Shown piece by piece: positions 15,920 to 24,334 of a DNA stretch of 37,453 nucleotides. The notes under the pieces are model-generated. The model did no database searches and was not told where the DNA came from. It saw only the letters and a program-made list of their open reading frames with translations. The translations under genes and the position numbers were made by a program. The stretch is from NCBI GenBank assembly GCA_002435985.1, contig DIXD01000057.1, positions 1-37,453 of the forward strand. The letters run 5' to 3'. This DNA is from Spirochaetaceae bacterium UBA6089 (GTDB lineage Bacteria; Spirochaetota; Spirochaetia; Treponematales; Rectinemataceae). Positions within the stretch are counted from its first letter, which is position 1, and the number at the start of each line of letters is the position of its first letter.

Positions 15920-17362
15920 TTATCCTCGATAGCAGAGAATAGGATAGCGGGCGGCCATTACCTCGTCGAGGCGAGCGACAGGCGCGTCGTGCGGAGCCTC
16001 ATGCAGAAGTTCTGGCTGCGTAGCGGCCTCGGCCGCGATCCTTCTCAACGCATCGGCATAGAGGTCGAGCGTCTCCTTCGATTCGGTCTCCGTCGGCTCG
16101 ATCATCAGGGCTTCCTGCACGATGAGGGGGAAATAGATGGTGGGCGGATGGAAACCGTAGTCTATAAGGCGCTTTGCGATGTCTAGCGTGTGAACGCCCT
16201 CGGCCACAGTGCCTTTCGCAACGAACTCATGCATACAACGCCGCTTGTAGGGCACGGGGTATACATCTTCAACCAGCGACTTGAGGTAATTCGCGTTCAG
16301 CACCGCATTCTCGGCAACGCCCCTCAGTCCATCCGCACCCATCATGAGAAGATACATGTAGGCCCGCACCAGGACTCCGAAATTGCCGTAGAAAGCCTTG
16401 ACTCTGCCTATGCTCTTCGGCGGCATTGCAAGTCGGTAAGCGTCGCCGTCCTTTACGACGATCGGCCCAGGCAGATAAGGCGCCAAACTCGTGTTTGCAG
16501 CAATCATGCCCGCCCCCGGACCACCGCCACCGTGCGGCGTCGAGAAGGTCTTGTGCAGGTTGAAGTGCATGACGTCGATGCCCGAGCTTCCCGGCTTAAA
16601 GACACCGGCGAGCGCGTTCATGTTGGCGCCGTCGCCATAGACATAGCCTCCGGCCTCATGCACCAGTCTGCAGATCTCTTCGATGTTTGTCTCAAAGAGG
16701 CCGAGCGTGTTGGGGTTCGTGATCATTATGCCTGCGACGGTTTCATCGAGGGCGGCCTTCAGCGCAGTCATGTCGATGTTCCCGTCGGGTCCCGAGGGAA
16801 TAGTCTGCGTCACGAAGCCGGCCATCGTACAGCTTGCGGGATTTGTCCCGTGGGCCGAATCGGGGATGAGCATCTTTTTGCGCCCCTCATCCCCTCGCGC
16901 TCTAAGCGCGGCGCTGATCATGAGCACGCCGGAGAGCTCTCCGTGGGCGCCGGCTGCAGGTTGCAGCGAAGCAGCGGCAAATCCGCCCACTTCCCGCAGG
17001 CCCTCCTGCAGTCTCCACATGAGCTCGAGCGCGCCTTGGGCGTTTTCGTCGCCGACAAGCGGATGGAGATTTTTCCAACCTGGATTCGATGCGGCAACCT
17101 CGTTGACCTTCGGGTTGTATTTCATGGTGCAGGACCCGAGCGGATAGAACTCGGTATCGATGGAAAAATTCTTCTGCGAAAGTCGAGTAAAGTGCCTCAC
17201 GAGCGTGAGTTCGTCGAGCTCGGGAAGATCGAGTTCCTCTCGGACAAGCTCACCGGGAACAGCGTATTCAGGGACATCCGATCTGGGGAGGGAACAGCCG
17301 GTTCTGCCTGCCCTGGACAATTCATAGACAAGAGGCTCGTCGCGCATGTTTATGGTATTCAT
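15920..17362 (-). CDS. gcvPB: Glycine dehydrogenase (decarboxylating) subunit 2, P-protein beta
   Basis: This is one half of the split PLP-dependent P-protein, which decarboxylates glycine and passes the aminomethyl group to lipoyl-GcvH. The 480-residue length matches the GcvPB family. The PLP lysine is in FNLHKTFSTPHGGGGPG (Lys 271); HGTNPAS (171-177) and NPNTLG (216-221) are family signatures. Its ATG overlaps the stop of gcvPA by 4 nt. It is last in the operon, followed directly by the terminator. Confidence 0.97.
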   Translation of the reverse strand: MNTINMRDEPLVYELSRAGRTGCSLPRSDVPEYAVPGELVREELDLPELDELTLVRHFTRLSQKNFSIDTEFYPLGSCTMKYNPKVNEVAASNPGWKNLHPLVGDENAQGALELMWRLQEGLREVGGFAAASLQPAAGAHGELSGVLMISAALRARGDEGRKKMLIPDSAHGTNPASCTMAGFVTQTIPSGPDGNIDMTALKAALDETVAGIMITNPNTLGLFETNIEEICRLVHEAGGYVYGDGANMNALAGVFKPGSSGIDVMHFNLHKTFSTPHGGGGPGAGMIAANTSLAPYLPGPIVVKDGDAYRLAMPPKSIGRVKAFYGNFGVLVRAYMYLLMMGADGLRGVAENAVLNANYLKSLVEDVYPVPYKRRCMHEFVAKGTVAEGVHTLDIAKRLIDYGFHPPTIYFPLIVQEALMIEPTETESKETLDLYADALRRIAAEAATQPELLHEAPHDAPVARLDEVMAARYPILCYRG

Positions 17363-18678
17363 TTTGAGGCCTCCTTGAGCGCTGCCGCGAGCCTTTCGAT
17401 CTGGGCACGAGTGTTCATCTCGGTCACACAGACCAAAAGTTCGTTTGTTCTCTCGGGGTAATACCGGGAGAGTGCCAGCCCCGGCATGATCCCCATCCGG
17501 CTCAACGTTTTGACGATCTGGGAGGCGGGCTTGGGCGTTTCGACAAGGAATTCGCGGAAGAACTGCGAGTTCCGCACACGATATCCCTCGATCCTGTCGA
17601 TCAGCTCGGCGGCATAGTGAGCCTTGTCATAGGATTGCCTTGCAACTTCCTTCAACCCCTGCTTGCCGAGCGTCGCCAGATAGATGCAGGTCTGCAGCAT
17701 GCTCAGGCCCTGGTTAGAGCAGATGTTGGAGACCGCTTTTTCTCGGCGGATATGCTGCTCGCGCGTCGAAAGCGTGAGGACGAAACCGCGCTTGCCGTTT
17801 TTATCCTTCGTTTCACCGACGATGCGGCCGGGCATGCGCCGCACGAGCGCCTCGGTCGTCCCCATGATGCCCAGATACGGCCCTCCGAAATTCAAGGGGT
17901 TGCCTAGGCTCTGCCCCTCTGCGCTGACAATGTCCGCGCCCTGCTCGCCGGGGCTCTTCATGAGCGCACACATGACGGGGTCCGCCTGCACGATGCAGAG
18001 CGCGCCCGCTTCATGCGCCCGGTCAGCGGCCTTCCTGATCGGATATACTTCGCCCGAGAACCCTGGATAAGCGATGACGATCGCAGCGGTCTTCTCGTCG
18101 AAGGAAGCAGCCTCGGGTGCGCCTTCGTACTGCACGAACTCGATGCCGAATGAGGTGCAATAAGTCTCGATGACCTGTTTATATTCGGGGTGCAGGTCTG
18201 CCGGAAGCAATATTCGCGGCCGGTTGTCCCTTGCCTTCCAGGCCATAAGCACCGCTTCGGCGAGGGCCGTGGCGCCATCGTAGTGCGAGGCGTTGACGAC
18301 CGACATGCCGAGCAGTTTTGCAGCCATGCTTTGGTACTCGAAAATCGCCTGGAGCGTCCCCTGGGACACCTCGGGCTGATAGGGCGTGTACGCGGTGAGG
18401 AATTCTCCCCTGCCGGCAAGCGCCGGTACCACTGCGGGGATATAACCGTAATATGCGCCGGCGCCGAGGAACCAGTCCATCTTCTTGGTCTGGACATTGC
18501 GCTCTGCAAGCGAATCGACCGCGTCGAGCGCCTCGATCTCGGAGATGCCTTCGGGCAAATCGAGGCCCTTTATGCGGAGATGTGCGGGGATATCGGAAAA
18601 AAGCTCTTCCACTGACGAAACGCCGATTGCCTTGAGCATCTCGGCCCGTTCCGCGCCAGTATTGGGAATGAACGACAC
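17359..18678 (-). CDS. gcvPA: Glycine dehydrogenase (decarboxylating) subunit 1, P-protein alpha
   Basis: This is the N-terminal half of the split P-protein, the partner of GcvPB. The 439-residue length is usual for the family. It begins FIPNTGAERAEMLKAIGV and has the conserved FLGAGAYYGYIP, AYTPYQPEVSQGTLQAIFE and NASHYDGATALAEA segments, typical of GcvPA. It starts 4 nt after gcvH ends and overlaps gcvPB by 4 nt, which fits balanced production of the two subunits. Confidence 0.97.
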   Translation of the reverse strand: MSFIPNTGAERAEMLKAIGVSSVEELFSDIPAHLRIKGLDLPEGISEIEALDAVDSLAERNVQTKKMDWFLGAGAYYGYIPAVVPALAGRGEFLTAYTPYQPEVSQGTLQAIFEYQSMAAKLLGMSVVNASHYDGATALAEAVLMAWKARDNRPRILLPADLHPEYKQVIETYCTSFGIEFVQYEGAPEAASFDEKTAAIVIAYPGFSGEVYPIRKAADRAHEAGALCIVQADPVMCALMKSPGEQGADIVSAEGQSLGNPLNFGGPYLGIMGTTEALVRRMPGRIVGETKDKNGKRGFVLTLSTREQHIRREKAVSNICSNQGLSMLQTCIYLATLGKQGLKEVARQSYDKAHYAAELIDRIEGYRVRNSQFFREFLVETPKPASQIVKTLSRMGIMPGLALSRYYPERTNELLVCVTEMNTRAQIERLAAALKEASK

Positions 18679-18682
18679 AGCC

Positions 18683-19066
18683 TCATTCCTCCCCTATGGT
18701 CTTTCCATAGGCTGCCGGATCGAGAAGACTCTGGAATTCAGATGGATTGGATGGGGCGACTTTGACGAGCCATCCTGTTCCATAGCAGTCCTTGTTCACC
18801 AGAGAAGGATCATTCTTCACTGCCTCGTTGACCTCGACCACGGTTCCGGAGATCGGCGCGTAGAGGTCGCTTGCGGCCTTGACCGATTCGATGGTGCCAA
18901 ATATCGCACCTTTCGTGACGGTCTTTCCTACTGAAGGGAGCTCGACGAACACCACATCGCCCAGCTCGGCCTGGGCATGGTCGGAAATACCGAATACCAT
19001 ATACTCGCCGCTGGGTTTTGCATATTCATGCGATTCCAGGTACCTTGCATTCTTGTCGATTGCCAT
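18683..19066 (-). CDS. gcvH: Glycine cleavage system H protein
   Basis: This is the lipoyl-carrying shuttle protein of glycine cleavage. All 127 residues fit the family, with the lipoylated lysine at 63 in IESVKAASD followed by LYAPISGTVVEVNEA. The ATG has a strong AGGAGGAG site. A 69-nt spacer separates it from gcvT, much longer than the other gaps in this operon. It is AT-rich, and I see no convincing promoter in it. Lipoylation enzymes are not encoded in the window. Confidence 0.97.
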   Translation of the reverse strand: MAIDKNARYLESHEYAKPSGEYMVFGISDHAQAELGDVVFVELPSVGKTVTKGAIFGTIESVKAASDLYAPISGTVVEVNEAVKNDPSLVNKDCYGTGWLVKVAPSNPSEFQSLLDPAAYGKTIGEE

Positions 19067-19135
19067 GATCTCCTCCTATAATGAAATTTTTTATTGTATG
19101 CGCATCTTCATATAAGTGTCTCCATCGAGTCGCCT

Positions 19136-20254
19136 TTAGCGCCGGTAAGCCGGCACGTAGAGCGGGCGCTTGACAACCACGGCGTCGCGCAGCTGGCCGC
19201 GGATGATCACAGAGACATTTGTGCCCGCCTTGGCAAAACTCGGCTCGATAAAGGCGTTAGCGGCATATTTCTTGATTGTCGGGCAGAACATTCCTGCAAC
19301 GCAGCGGCCGATGACGCTACCTTCAGGAGAGACAACCTCATAGCCCTCGCGGGGAACGCCGCTGAACACCTCGATGCCGACGAGCTTCCGACTGATCCCC
19401 TTTTCGATGATGTCGAGCAGGGCTTCTTTGCCGACAAACTCTTTTTCGAAATCGCAAGCCCACTTGAAGCCAGCTTCGATCGGGTTGATATCAATGCTGA
19501 TCTCATGCCCGTGGAGCGGCATTCCCGCCTCGAACCGGAGGCTATCCCGTGCGGCCAGGCCGATCGGCCTGGTTTCGATGCCGAGCCACTCTCCCTGCCT
19601 TAAAAGGAACTCCCAGAGCTGCAGCGCTTGTTCCGCAGGAAAGAAGAGCTCGCCGCCATCCTCGCCGGTGTATCCTGTGCGGCCGAAGAGGACCGGGATG
19701 CCGTCGATGACGATATTGCCCCAGCAGAACCTCTGGATAGTGGAAACGGGGTTGTTCGCCACCTTGTCGAGGAGTTCGATGGCTCTTGGCCCCTGAACAG
19801 CGATCATATAGGTATCGTCGGAACGATCGGTCACCTCGACATTCGACGGCGCATGGGCCTTGAACCAAGCTAGATCCGTCGCCCGGTTGGATGCGTTGAC
19901 GACGATCCACCACGAGGCCGGCAATCTGTACACAAACAGGTCGTCGATGATCCCACCCTTCTCGTCGAGCAGCAGCGAATATCGAGCCATGGGTGGCACG
20001 AGATCGGAGACTTTCGCCGTTACCATGCGCGCGACAAACTCATCGGCACCAGGCCCTGTGATTTCAAACTGTCCCATGTGGTCGATATCAAAAAGTCCGA
20101 CTGACCGCCTTGTTATAAGATGCTCTTCAATAGCTCCCGTGGTATAGTTGATCGGCATATCGTACCCTGCAAAAGGCGCCATCTTTGCGCCGTGGGAAAC
20201 ATGCCAATCGTGCAGCGCAGTGGTATTCGTAGGCTCCTCCTCCATGTATATCAT
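19136..20254 (-). CDS. gcvT: Aminomethyltransferase, glycine cleavage T protein
   Basis: The T protein transfers the one-carbon unit from aminomethyl-lipoyl GcvH to tetrahydrofolate, releasing ammonia. The 372-residue length is normal. It opens with LHDWHVSHGAKMAPFAGYDMP, and has DIDHMGQFEITGPGA and PIGLAARDSLRFEAGMPLHG, all family signatures. ATG 20254 or the ATG at 20245 could be the start. A purine-rich GGAGGAGGAG stretch lies just inside the coding start rather than upstream, and no in-frame ATG, GTG or TTG follows it closely. It is the first gene of the gcv operon. Confidence 0.96.
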   Translation of the reverse strand: MIYMEEEPTNTTALHDWHVSHGAKMAPFAGYDMPINYTTGAIEEHLITRRSVGLFDIDHMGQFEITGPGADEFVARMVTAKVSDLVPPMARYSLLLDEKGGIIDDLFVYRLPASWWIVVNASNRATDLAWFKAHAPSNVEVTDRSDDTYMIAVQGPRAIELLDKVANNPVSTIQRFCWGNIVIDGIPVLFGRTGYTGEDGGELFFPAEQALQLWEFLLRQGEWLGIETRPIGLAARDSLRFEAGMPLHGHEISIDINPIEAGFKWACDFEKEFVGKEALLDIIEKGISRKLVGIEVFSGVPREGYEVVSPEGSVIGRCVAGMFCPTIKKYAANAFIEPSFAKAGTNVSVIIRGQLRDAVVVKRPLYVPAYRR

Positions 20255-20272
20255 AATGTGAAATGTGATTTT

Positions 20273-20301
20273 ATTGTATCATTACTCTCTGAGACTGACA
20301 A
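20273..20301 (-). promoter_or_regulatory. Promoter of the gcv operon
   Basis: On the minus strand TTGTCA (20296-20301) and TACAAT (20273-20278) are exactly 17 nt apart, 5/6 matches each. The start of transcription would fall near 20266, leaving a leader of only about 12 nt before ATG 20254. No tandem glycine riboswitch could fit between promoter and start. Confidence 0.65.
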
Positions 20302-20311
20302 CAAGCGGCAC

Positions 20312-21115
20312 TTAGAAACTGCTGCGGGACAAGGGTGTGTCGAGCGCAACCCCCTCACTGAGAAAGGCGCGCGTTTTGCCCTCGATGAGGAACTGGACGT
20401 CTTTGATATTCTGAAATTCGGTGAGGGTATAGACGATCTGTTTGAGCTGCGCAATATATCCTTCTTTGCCGTAACGGTTGTATCCGAAAGCATCGTTGAA
20501 ATCGACGATGGCGGTGCTTCCCCTAACGCTTACGCCACGCAGTTTTGTGCCCGACGGTATGAGCGACAAAAGATTCGCGCGCAGTTCGGATTCGGTCGGC
20601 CCTTCAAGGAGTATCTCGAGGGTGTCCTGCATCGGGCTGTCGGACAAGGGGATGGTCCGCTTCACTCTCTGGCTTGAAATAGACCCGTCGTCATGAATCT
20701 GGATAAAGTACAGCGCCACGGTGCGCGTCTTTTCCATGGGGGTCTGTGGAGGCGACGGCTCCGGCACCTGTTCGGAAGGGATTTCCGAAGTGCTGGGTGG
20801 AGCAGTCTGTCCAGAATCTGTCGGAGAAGGAGCAGGCGCAGTAGTCTGCGGAGAAGAAGGTGTCTGAGGAACAGGTGCTGCAGGGGCTGTCTCCTGGGGG
20901 GATGTTTGTTGATCAGATCCTGAAGGCTCTGAAGTCTGAACTGTCGTCGGCTTCGACACTGCATGGTTGAGTGCATCCAGAAAACCGGTCTTCTGTACGA
21001 CGGACCGAATGTCCTCGAACTTTACGAGAAAGAGTATCAAAAGCACGACAAACGCCACGATCCAGAGAAGACAGCCCGCCTTTGCACTCGTCCGTTTTTT
21101 CCTTCGTACCGCCAT
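20312..21115 (-). CDS. GerMN-domain protein with one membrane anchor
   Basis: The 267-residue product has a basic N-terminus, one membrane helix (about 14-31), a low-complexity Pro/Ser/Thr/Gln linker (about 52-128) and a single GerMN domain (about 130-258) with MQDTLEILLEGPTESELRANL, IPSGTKLRGVSVRG and TAIVDFNDAF. GerMN domains occur in Bacillus GerM and in many envelope proteins of bacteria that do not sporulate. Their biochemical role is unknown. It is probably in the periplasm, anchored to the inner membrane. It follows the metallophosphoesterase gene by 12 nt and is last in that operon. Confidence 0.85.
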   Translation of the reverse strand: MAVRRKKRTSAKAGCLLWIVAFVVLLILFLVKFEDIRSVVQKTGFLDALNHAVSKPTTVQTSEPSGSDQQTSPQETAPAAPVPQTPSSPQTTAPAPSPTDSGQTAPPSTSEIPSEQVPEPSPPQTPMEKTRTVALYFIQIHDDGSISSQRVKRTIPLSDSPMQDTLEILLEGPTESELRANLLSLIPSGTKLRGVSVRGSTAIVDFNDAFGYNRYGKEGYIAQLKQIVYTLTEFQNIKDVQFLIEGKTRAFLSEGVALDTPLSRSSF

Positions 21116-21127
21116 ATACTGTCGATC

Positions 21128-22174
21128 CTACTTTCGACGGGCAAAAGGGTCAAGAACGAGGCTGACGGTATGGTCTGGTTCCGCCCTGTCCTGCCTGATA
21201 CTGAAGAAGTCCGCCTTATCAGGCTCTTTATCGAGGAACACCACTTGCCGGAGAAAAGGATTGTGGATTTGAACGAGCTGTCCCTGGGCACGAAGCGCAA
21301 AATGGCCAGAAACCGGTCTATGCCCAGAAAACCAGACAGCGTGCCTAGCCCTGTCTTCCGACCCAAAGATCGCTTCCATGCTCTTCGCGACGGACCCCTC
21401 TTCCGCCTCTCCGTTGGCAGTCCAGATCAGCGCCTGGACGACCTCGGGGACCCGAGCGATGATTGCCGACCTGGAAAGCGCTAGCGCCGGTTCGGCGTGG
21501 CTCGCACAGTAATTGCCGCCGACTGCCGCGATCGGCAAGGAGAGCTCATAACGGCGTATAAGCCTACCGATATCCTGGCCATAGCGGAGTGCAAGCCATA
21601 ATGCTCCCATCCTTCCCTCCTCGGCATACTTATAAAAAGGAAAATCGCCGTAGTCGGCGGCGTTCGTCATGTTGTCGTGGTTGCCCTTGAGACAAAAAAC
21701 AGAAGCGGGAAAGCGACACAAGAGATCGATGACCTTAAGCAGTGCATCGAGCGACAGCCCCATCTCCTCATCCATCTCCGGAGAAAGTATGGCGGTGGTA
21801 TCGCGGGCAGCGGCAATCTTATCGTAGGCCTGCATCCAGCGCCTTGCCGCCTCTTCCCCCTCCCCATGGGGAATGTCGCCCAAAAACAGCAGCGAGGTGC
21901 GATCGTGCTCCAGCGCAGACCACAAAGGCTCACCCAGCGCAGGAAACACGGTCAGAAGGAGCGCATCGACGAAGGCCGGTCGCGCGTGGAGGTCCGGCAC
22001 GAGAATGCAGGGCTTCTGCAGCGGCAATTGGACCAATCCTCCTGGAACGGAGCTCCCGGGCGCCCGCGGTCTCACGGTTGGAGAAATGCTTTTGCTCACT
22101 TCCAAGACTGCAAGGAGCGCCTCTTCCAGCCTTTCCGCAGACGGGAAGGCGTGCTGTGTTTTCTCCACGGTCAT
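21128..22174 (-). CDS. Calcineurin-like metallophosphoesterase
   Basis: The motifs of the binuclear-metal phosphoesterase fold appear in order: PDLHAR (D-x-H), FLGDIPHGEG (GD), CLKGNHDNM (GNHD), ASHAEPAL and FSGHRPVSG (GH). The 348-residue protein has no signal peptide and is likely cytoplasmic. The substrate is unknown; protein phosphate or nucleotide are possible. I chose ATG 22174, with AAGGGG 8 nt upstream, over the GTG three codons earlier. It begins 21 nt after the TPR gene. Confidence 0.85.
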   Translation of the reverse strand: MTVEKTQHAFPSAERLEEALLAVLEVSKSISPTVRPRAPGSSVPGGLVQLPLQKPCILVPDLHARPAFVDALLLTVFPALGEPLWSALEHDRTSLLFLGDIPHGEGEEAARRWMQAYDKIAAARDTTAILSPEMDEEMGLSLDALLKVIDLLCRFPASVFCLKGNHDNMTNAADYGDFPFYKYAEEGRMGALWLALRYGQDIGRLIRRYELSLPIAAVGGNYCASHAEPALALSRSAIIARVPEVVQALIWTANGEAEEGSVAKSMEAIFGSEDRARHAVWFSGHRPVSGHFALRAQGQLVQIHNPFLRQVVFLDKEPDKADFFSIRQDRAEPDHTVSLVLDPFARRK

Positions 22175-22195
22175 GCAGCGCACCCCTTGTGCCGC

Positions 22196-23458
22196 TTATG
22201 CACCCGTCCTGCCGGAATTCAGCCCAGGATCGAGCTTCTTCAGCCATTCTTTTGCAATGTTGTCTTCTGGATCGAATTCCAAGGCGGCCTTAAAAAAGCC
22301 CTCCGCCTCTTTTGTTCTCCCCTGGCGGTACGCGAGGGCTCCAAGATTGACGATGATCTTCACATTCTCAGGCTCAATCCTGAGCGCCCGTTCGAGATCC
22401 AACTTTGCCGCATCGAGCTTTCCGAGCTCCATCTCGCAGATGGAGAGCTCGTTGTACACATCTACCCCCTCCGCCCCTTTTTCGAGTGCAGTCCGAAAGG
22501 CCTGCTCCCCATCGGCCCACCTGCCCATGCGGCGATTAGCCCAGCCCACGAGGAACCAACCGTTCCAGACATCGGGATATTTCGCCACGAACAAGAGCGC
22601 CCGCTCGAGACCCTGCTCCTCCTTGCCCATCTGAATGAAATCATAGGCTTCTTTGAACAGCGTATCGAGATACCCCAAATCCTTGAGCTTTTCCAGAATG
22701 GATCTGGCGCGTTCCGTACGCGCTTCATCGTCGTTCATGCCTATGTAGCTCGTGAGCAGGGAGACGACCCTATCATAATTGTGTTTTCGCAAGAAAAAGA
22801 AAGCAGCATGGTAGTATGCGGGAGGGAAAACATCTCCGCGAGCCAGAAGAGACTGGTAGTATCTGTAGGCAAGATCGTCTTCTTTTTCGGCATCCTCCTC
22901 GAGGCCCGAATCGGCGAGATGTTTCGCATGCTCTTCGTGCATGAGGGCGAGGTTGATGGAAGGTTCGGGGCGTTCCGGTTCGAGACCACTCGCGGCGAAA
23001 AAAATCTCTTCCGCGATGACCCACTCCCTCGATTCAGCTTTCTGGATACCCGCAGCGATCAATTCCTCAAAGAGTCCAGGGCGGACCGCCTTGATATAGG
23101 TTCGATACGTCGCAGCATGGGCATTGGCCGGATCCCAGGCGAGCACGCGGAGCATGCCTGCAAGAAGGCTTTCCACCGTAATGGACTCGGGATCGACTTT
23201 GATGACCGGAGACTGCAACTGCACGGGATAGGGAATAGAGGGATCAATGCCGTCGGGGACATGTGCATGGGTACCCTTTCCCTCGAACCTAATGTATACA
23301 ATGCTCGAAAGCGCCAGCTTTTTCCGCGCTTCGAACGCTTCTGCCGGAGACTGTTCGGTCTCATCTTCACTACGGGTTTTATTCTGTTCACCTGTCGCTG
23401 TGTGGTTTTCGCGCAATGGTGGCTTCATGCCAGGCACCCTCCTCGACTTCTCGATCAT
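22196..23458 (-). CDS. Tetratricopeptide-repeat protein
   Basis: The 420-residue protein has no signal peptide or membrane helix. Its C-terminal third shows consecutive TPR units (WNGWFLVGWANRRMGRWADG, VDVYNELSICEMELGKLDAA, VKIIVNLGALAYRQGRTKEA) ending in FDPEDNIAKEWLKKL. Weaker repeat-like helices precede these. TPRs mediate protein contacts; partners cannot be read from the sequence. ATG 23458 has GGAAGGA 6 nt upstream, better than the TTG at 23464, which would directly abut that site. It starts 2 nt after the upstream membrane-protein gene ends. Confidence 0.85.
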   Translation of the reverse strand: MIEKSRRVPGMKPPLRENHTATGEQNKTRSEDETEQSPAEAFEARKKLALSSIVYIRFEGKGTHAHVPDGIDPSIPYPVQLQSPVIKVDPESITVESLLAGMLRVLAWDPANAHAATYRTYIKAVRPGLFEELIAAGIQKAESREWVIAEEIFFAASGLEPERPEPSINLALMHEEHAKHLADSGLEEDAEKEDDLAYRYYQSLLARGDVFPPAYYHAAFFFLRKHNYDRVVSLLTSYIGMNDDEARTERARSILEKLKDLGYLDTLFKEAYDFIQMGKEEQGLERALLFVAKYPDVWNGWFLVGWANRRMGRWADGEQAFRTALEKGAEGVDVYNELSICEMELGKLDAAKLDLERALRIEPENVKIIVNLGALAYRQGRTKEAEGFFKAALEFDPEDNIAKEWLKKLDPGLNSGRTGA

Positions 23459-23460
23459 AG

Positions 23461-24234
23461 TCAATCCTTCCAGGGGAAAATCATTCCTTTGAGCGTCCTC
23501 TTTCCGACCAATTCCTTCTCTTCTTGCAGAAGCTCATCCCAAGGGATATGGCGTCGGTCGGCCCCAGGATTCTCTTTGAGGTAGCGGTACTTCTTCATTC
23601 TGAGTCTCACCGCGACCGCCGATGCCAGTGCTGTGCCCGCAGGTCCAGGAGCGAGCAGCATGGTCAGCGCAGAGATCACGAAGGTGAGAATTCGCCATAG
23701 CAGCAAGAATATCGAAAAACCTGGGTTATCGATAAAGAGATAGAGCGCCGCCTTGAAGGCCTGACGCGGTGTTCCCCCGTCGCGCGCGAAGATAGCCGGC
23801 ACATACTGCAGAATCAGCATCGCAAGGATCATGGCCCAGAAAAGCACACCTCCGGCAAAAACGGCCCACGTGGCATTCTGCCCGAGATAGAAGGGCAGCG
23901 CCACCGCCAGTGCCACCCCGAACAGAAGATTTATGCCGCCCATGATGAGCCCCACCTTCAGAGAGCGAAAAAGCGCGGCCTTGAGATCACCGAAGTGGAA
24001 ACTCTTCGAATCGGCGATAGCGTACATTGCGTCCGTCACTGTCACGTCCCATATGGAAAGCACAACGATGACGAGCGCGACAAAGCCTACGATGAGCCAG
24101 GTAGGCGCTCCTAGGGCTATGGGAACTACGAAGAAAAGCAAAAACAGGACCAAGAATACACCATTCAGCCCGGCCAGCAGGTAGAGATTGTCCCAACCAT
24201 CGAAAAACGCCTTTTTGATAAAGAAACCGATCAT
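23461..24234 (-). CDS. Multi-pass membrane protein of unknown function
   Basis: I do not recognise a named function. From ATG 24234 the protein has 257 residues with about six hydrophobic helices, an N-terminal FFIKKAFFDGWDNLYLLA segment, a loop around DAMYAIADSKSFHFGDLKAAL and a charged C-terminal tail of about 50 residues. Helix-loop spacing resembles small conserved inner-membrane families with two related halves. A TTG at 24270 would lengthen it by 12 residues, but that TTG is itself part of a likely -35 box. ATG 24234 sits 7 nt after a -10-like TATAGA, so the message may be leaderless. It is first in a four-gene operon. Confidence 0.75.
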   Translation of the reverse strand: MIGFFIKKAFFDGWDNLYLLAGLNGVFLVLFLLFFVVPIALGAPTWLIVGFVALVIVVLSIWDVTVTDAMYAIADSKSFHFGDLKAALFRSLKVGLIMGGINLLFGVALAVALPFYLGQNATWAVFAGGVLFWAMILAMLILQYVPAIFARDGGTPRQAFKAALYLFIDNPGFSIFLLLWRILTFVISALTMLLAPGPAGTALASAVAVRLRMKKYRYLKENPGADRRHIPWDELLQEEKELVGKRTLKGMIFPWKD

Positions 24235-24241
24235 AACTAGT

Positions 24242-24270
24242 TCTATACTCCATGCTTGACCTTTGGACAA
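24242..24270 (-). promoter_or_regulatory. Predicted promoter of the membrane protein/TPR/phosphoesterase/GerMN operon
   Basis: On the minus strand TTGTCC (24265-24270) and TATAGA (24242-24247) are 17 nt apart. The -10 ends 7 nt before ATG 24234. It overlaps the predicted divergent promoter of the decarboxylase gene. Confidence 0.45.
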
Positions 24271-24283
24271 GTAGATGCATAAA
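24256..24283 (+). promoter_or_regulatory. Predicted promoter of the decarboxylase gene
   Basis: TTGACC (24256-24261) and CATAAA (24278-24283) lie 16 nt apart, with a start expected near 24290. This is downstream of the ATG at 24275 and supports the GTG at 24335 as the real start. The -10 match is modest. Confidence 0.35.
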
Positions 24284-24334
24284 GTACTCGATTGGAGCTC
24301 CTTGGAGCTATCATACCGCCAAGAGGCCTGGTCA

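Noticed and set aside
16190..17461. Plus-strand open frame of about 423 codons
   Set aside because: Antisense to gcvPB/gcvPA, which are certain. No domain or ribosome site is seen.
20255..20311. Glycine riboswitch before gcvT
   Set aside because: Only 57 nt separate the genes and they hold a promoter; the double aptamer needs well over 100 nt.
21677..23584. Plus-strand open frame of about 635 codons
   Set aside because: Antisense to the metallophosphoesterase and TPR genes, both of which have clear family motifs. The plus-strand product shows no recognisable domain and is a codon-bias shadow.
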